In this document: positions 8,033 through 9,944 of the stretch, in pieces
Numbering within the stretch: position 1 is the stretch's first letter
How the letters are laid out: every line of letters starts with the position of its first letter
Source: an uncultured Clostridia bacterium
Lineage (GTDB): Bacteria; Bacillota; Clostridia; Oscillospirales; Acutalibacteraceae
NCBI GenBank assembly: GCA_944382025.1
Contig: CALWMQ010000096.1
Coordinates: forward strand, 1 to 9,944
Direction: 5' to 3'
DNA: 9,944 nucleotides
Position numbers and translations under genes: made by a program
The notes under the pieces: generated by a model
Told to the model about the DNA's origin: nothing
Seen by the model: only the letters and a program-made list of their open reading frames with translations
The model's database searches: none

Positions 8033-8061
8033 AGTATACCATTCCGCTTCTCATTTGTCCA
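8033..8061 (-). promoter_or_regulatory. Sigma-A-type extended -10 promoter of the membrane protein-cwlD-radA cluster
   Basis: On the minus strand, TGGACA (8061-8056), a 17-base spacer, then TATACT (8038-8033) preceded by TGG, an extended -10. Transcription would start near 8026, giving an untranslated leader of about 30 bases before the ATG at 7993. Confidence 0.7.
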
Positions 8062-8330
8062 ACATTTCATCAAAGTCTGCATCACCTGAAAACGCCGGAA
8101 CCACCATCCGTGTTTTCCCCAGGAACCGGATGACGGTTTTCGTCCGCCTTTTTCAAAAGGCACGCCTGGGAGCGTCCTCGGGGTGGAAAACAGCGAGCAG
8201 GGGTTGGCGCCGCGGTTAAAACGGCATCCGAAAGCGCGGCGCACGGCGGTTTTGGACACAGCAAGGGAAGGCAGGACCGAGGGTCAGCGTCCCCGCCACC
8301 TCCTGGAACTTAAAGTTTCCTACAAGTTTG
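8062..8330. other. GC-rich, hairpin-rich stretch without a convincing gene; possible small RNA
   Basis: No frame here has a good start, ribosome site and recognisable product. The stretch carries several short perfect inverted repeats: CATCCG/CGGATG (8105-8110 with 8127-8132), GCCTTTT/AAAAGGC (8146-8152 with 8155-8161), GCGCCGCG/CGCGGCGC (8207-8214 with 8235-8242), and a longer-range CCTCGG/CCGAGG (8176-8181 with 8278-8283). On the plus strand it runs straight into a textbook terminator ending in TTTTT. I looked for tmRNA, RNase P, SRP, 6S and T-box signatures and found none. It could be an unrecognised RNA, a decayed gene or plain spacer. Confidence 0.3.
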
Positions 8331-8364
8331 AAAGGCCGGGCAGATCACTCTGCCCGGCCTTTTT
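8331..8364. terminator. Strong bidirectional intrinsic terminator after gapA
   Basis: A 14-bp perfect stem (8331-8344 with 8349-8362) with a 4-base loop. On the plus strand the stem ends in a run of five T; on the minus strand it ends in TTTC. It starts about 30 bases after the gapA stop, as expected for the gapA terminator, and would equally stop any plus-strand transcript from 8062-8330. Confidence 0.85.
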
Positions 8365-8392
8365 GCCTTTACTGTAACACTGTACCGGAAAC

Positions 8393-9406
8393 TCAGCCCA
8401 GCTCAGCGAAATACTTGATGGTGCGGACCATCTGGCTGGTGTAGGAGTTCTCGTTATCGTACCAGGACACAACCTGCACCTGATACAGGCCATCGCCCAT
8501 GGAGGTAACCATGGTCTGGGTGGCATCGAACAGGGAACCATAACGCATACCGATCACGTCGCTGGACACGATCAGATCCTCGTTGTAGCCGAAGGACTCG
8601 GAAGCGGCAGCCTTCATAGCGGCGTTAATGCCTTCCTTGGTGATGTTCTCGCCCTTGACAACAGCTACCAGGATAGTGGTAGAACCGGTGGGTACCGGCA
8701 CACGCTGGGCGGAACCGATCAGTTTGCCATTGAGTTCAGGGATAACCAGGCCGATGGCTTTAGCGGCACCAGTGCTGTTGGGGACAATGTTAGCGGCACC
8801 GGCACGGGCGCGGCGGAGATCCCCTTTGCGGTGAGGGCCATCCAGGATCATCTGATCACCGGTATAAGCATGCACGGTGGTCATAATACCGCTCTGGATA
8901 GGAGCGTAATCGTTCAGGGCCTTGGCCATAGGAGCCAGGCAGTTGGTGGTGCAGGAAGCAGCGGAAATCACCTGATCATTCTGGTCCAGGGTCTTCTCAT
9001 TCACGCTGTAAACAATGGTCTTCAGGTCATTGCCGGCAGGAGCGGAGATAACGACCTTTTTGGCGCCGGCCTTGATGTGAGCCATGGATTTCTCCTTGCT
9101 GGTGAAGAAGCCGGTGCACTCCAGGACAACATCCACACCCAGCTGGCCCCAGGGGAGCTCTTCAGGCTTGGGGTTCTTATAGATAGTGATCTTCTTGCCG
9201 TCCACCGTGATGGAATCCTCGCCGGCTTCCACGGCATGGCCTTCATAACGGCCCTGGGCGGTATCGTACTTCAGCAGGTGAGCCAGCATTTCAGGGCTGG
9301 TCAGATCGTTGATAGCCACAACTTCATAGCCTTCGGCGCCGAACATCTGCCGGAAAGCCAGCCGGCCGATACGGCCGAAACCATTGATTGCCACTTTAAC
9401 TGCCAT
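8393..9406 (-). CDS. gapA: Glyceraldehyde-3-phosphate dehydrogenase, type I
   Basis: A 337-residue cytoplasmic enzyme of the expected length that oxidises and phosphorylates glyceraldehyde-3-phosphate to 1,3-bisphosphoglycerate with NAD in glycolysis. The Rossmann motif NGFGRIG is at 8-14. Asp34 in INDL suggests preference for NAD over NADP. The active-site box SCTTN is at 151-155 with catalytic C152, and H179 lies in [15 protein letters not shown] (235-242) and WYDNENSY (315-322) are also present. The start ATG at 9406 has a strong GGAGG 10 bases upstream. It is a single-gene unit with its own promoter (9442-9470) and terminator (8331-8364). No gapR/cggR regulator or pgk is next to it in this window. 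Confidence 0.98.
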   Translation of the reverse strand: MAVKVAINGFGRIGRLAFRQMFGAEGYEVVAINDLTSPEMLAHLLKYDTAQGRYEGHAVEAGEDSITVDGKKITIYKNPKPEELPWGQLGVDVVLECTGFFTSKEKSMAHIKAGAKKVVISAPAGNDLKTIVYSVNEKTLDQNDQVISAASCTTNCLAPMAKALNDYAPIQSGIMTTVHAYTGDQMILDGPHRKGDLRRARAGAANIVPNSTGAAKAIGLVIPELNGKLIGSAQRVPVPTGSTTILVAVVKGENITKEGINAAMKAAASESFGYNEDLIVSSDVIGMRYGSLFDATQTMVTSMGDGLYQVQVVSWYDNENSYTSQMVRTIKYFAELG

Positions 9407-9441
9407 AACTCTATTACCTCCATATATTTAAGTCTTTTATT

Positions 9442-9470
9442 ATTTTACCTTTTTCCCAGAGGATTTTCAA
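9442..9470 (-). promoter_or_regulatory. Sigma-A-type promoter of gapA
   Basis: Minus strand: TTGAAA (9470-9465), a 17-base spacer, TAAAAT (9447-9442). This gives a short untranslated leader of about 30 bases with GGAGG before gapA. A TTGACA just upstream (9482-9477) is inside a TTTGT-TG-ACAAA palindrome and is too far from the -10 to be its -35. Confidence 0.75.
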
Positions 9471-9550
9471 GAAGTTTGTCAACAAATTAACCGCCTGTTC
9501 ATACTTTTGTGAGGTTTAACAAATCCGCCGATTATTCCGTGAAAAAGGGG

Positions 9551-9556
9551 TATAAT
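9551..9556 (+). promoter_or_regulatory. Perfect -10 box of the rightward gene at 9592
   Basis: TATAAT on the plus strand, 35 bases before the ATG at 9592. No good -35 lies 16-18 bases upstream (CCGATT is the nearest), so the promoter may be weak or depend on an activator. Confidence 0.5.
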
Positions 9557-9591
9557 AACGCCAAAGAATCCACAAAACGGGGTTACTGCGC

Positions 9592-9944
9592 ATGGAAAAC
9601 ATTCAACCGTTTTTGTCTGCGGCAGGCGGCCTGCTCCATCGGGAAGGGGAGCTTAGGGAACAGCTTGCCGCCTATTTTTTGAATATGCCGCCCCTGGCCT
9701 GTCAGACTGAGGAACAGCACCGGACAACCTGCCGTGCCCTGTCTCTGTGTTGGGATCTTGACATGGCGGCCCTGCTGCGGTACCGGGACTTTCCCCGCCC
9801 TCAGGTATATGGTGACCTGCATAAATGGCTGCGGGTCAACCTGGACGCCTGCCGGCAGCTGCTGCCGGCATCCTTTCATCTCTCATATTCCCTGGTTCCC
9901 ATGGCCTTTTACACCCGGTTTGAACCCCGGAGTATCCAGATGAG
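9592..9944 (+). CDS. Partial protein of unknown function, 5' end only; possibly histidine-kinase related
   Basis: The frame is open from the ATG at 9592 to the window edge: 117 full codons. A TATAAT box lies 35 bases upstream, but the ribosome site is weak (GGGG about 10 bases before the ATG). The protein is soluble-looking, mainly helical, with four cysteines and no signal peptide or membrane helix. Near its visible end, SLVPMAFYTRFEPRSIQM resembles the strand and 'P..L' turn that come just before the N box of histidine-kinase ATPase domains, with the preceding 90 residues as a short dimerisation part. That is a weak resemblance, and the deciding N-box residues are outside the window. It is divergent from gapA, with about 185 bases shared between them. 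Confidence 0.65.
   Translation, partial: MENIQPFLSAAGGLLHREGELREQLAAYFLNMPPLACQTEEQHRTTCRALSLCWDLDMAALLRYRDFPRPQVYGDLHKWLRVNLDACRQLLPASFHLSYSLVPMAFYTRFEPRSIQM

Noticed and set aside
7906..8264. Minus frames of 117 and 60 codons upstream of the membrane-protein gene
   Set aside because: They cross the strong promoter at 8033-8061 or sit in the hairpin-rich stretch, with no recognisable product.
8062..8330. T-box leader, because of GGGGTGG followed later by CCGCGG
   Set aside because: The conserved T-box sequence needs GGTGG directly followed by NACCGCG; here they are separated and no aminoacyl-tRNA synthetase or amino-acid gene follows.
1..9944. CRISPR arrays, tRNA genes, rRNA genes, transposases and phage genes
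   Set aside because: No regular direct repeats, tRNA-like cloverleaf or recombinase/transposase motifs were seen in either strand.

Overview
The window looks like chromosomal DNA of an anaerobic, Gram-positive Firmicute of the Clostridia, probably an Oscillospiraceae/Ruminococcaceae-like gut lineage. The signs are GGAGG-type Shine-Dalgarno sequences, sigma-A-type promoters, a CwlD-type amidase (a family tied to spore cortex formation), a Clostridia-style GAPDH, and a very large secreted DNRLRE/YD-repeat protein of a kind common in gut Clostridia. The taxonomy is inference; there is no rRNA in the window.

Layout. Positions 1-3639 (minus strand) hold the first 1213 codons of a giant secreted protein that runs off the left edge: signal peptide, coiled-coil-like segment, DNRLRE domain, YD/RHS-like repeats, then two carbohydrate-binding-like modules. 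Upstream is a very AT-rich leader. After it comes a plus-strand orphan C-terminal piece of an FtsX/BceB-like ABC permease (3777-4019), which appears to be a gene remnant. Next are a strong hairpin (4125-4168), a 77-residue single-helix membrane protein (4398-4631, plus) and another strong hairpin (4824-4851).

A minus-strand gene cluster follows, in transcription order: a 263-residue unrecognised membrane protein (7993 to 7202), a CwlD-like N-acetylmuramoyl-L-alanine amidase (about 7137 to 6394), and radA (6276 to 4918). A good extended -10 promoter lies at 8033-8061. A strong hairpin sits between the membrane-protein gene and the amidase. It either attenuates transcription or hides the amidase ribosome binding site.

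The glycolytic gene gapA (9406 to 8393, minus) has its own promoter and intrinsic terminator. Divergent from it, at 9592, starts a plus-strand gene cut by the right edge and not securely identified. Between gapA and the membrane-protein gene lies about 270 bp of GC-rich, hairpin-rich sequence with no convincing gene; it could hold a small RNA.

Most of the window is housekeeping DNA. The parts most worth a second look are the giant YD-repeat protein beside a broken permease gene, the hairpin at the amidase start, the unknown membrane protein of the cluster, and the structured stretch after gapA. I saw no CRISPR array, tRNA, rRNA, insertion sequence or complete defence system.
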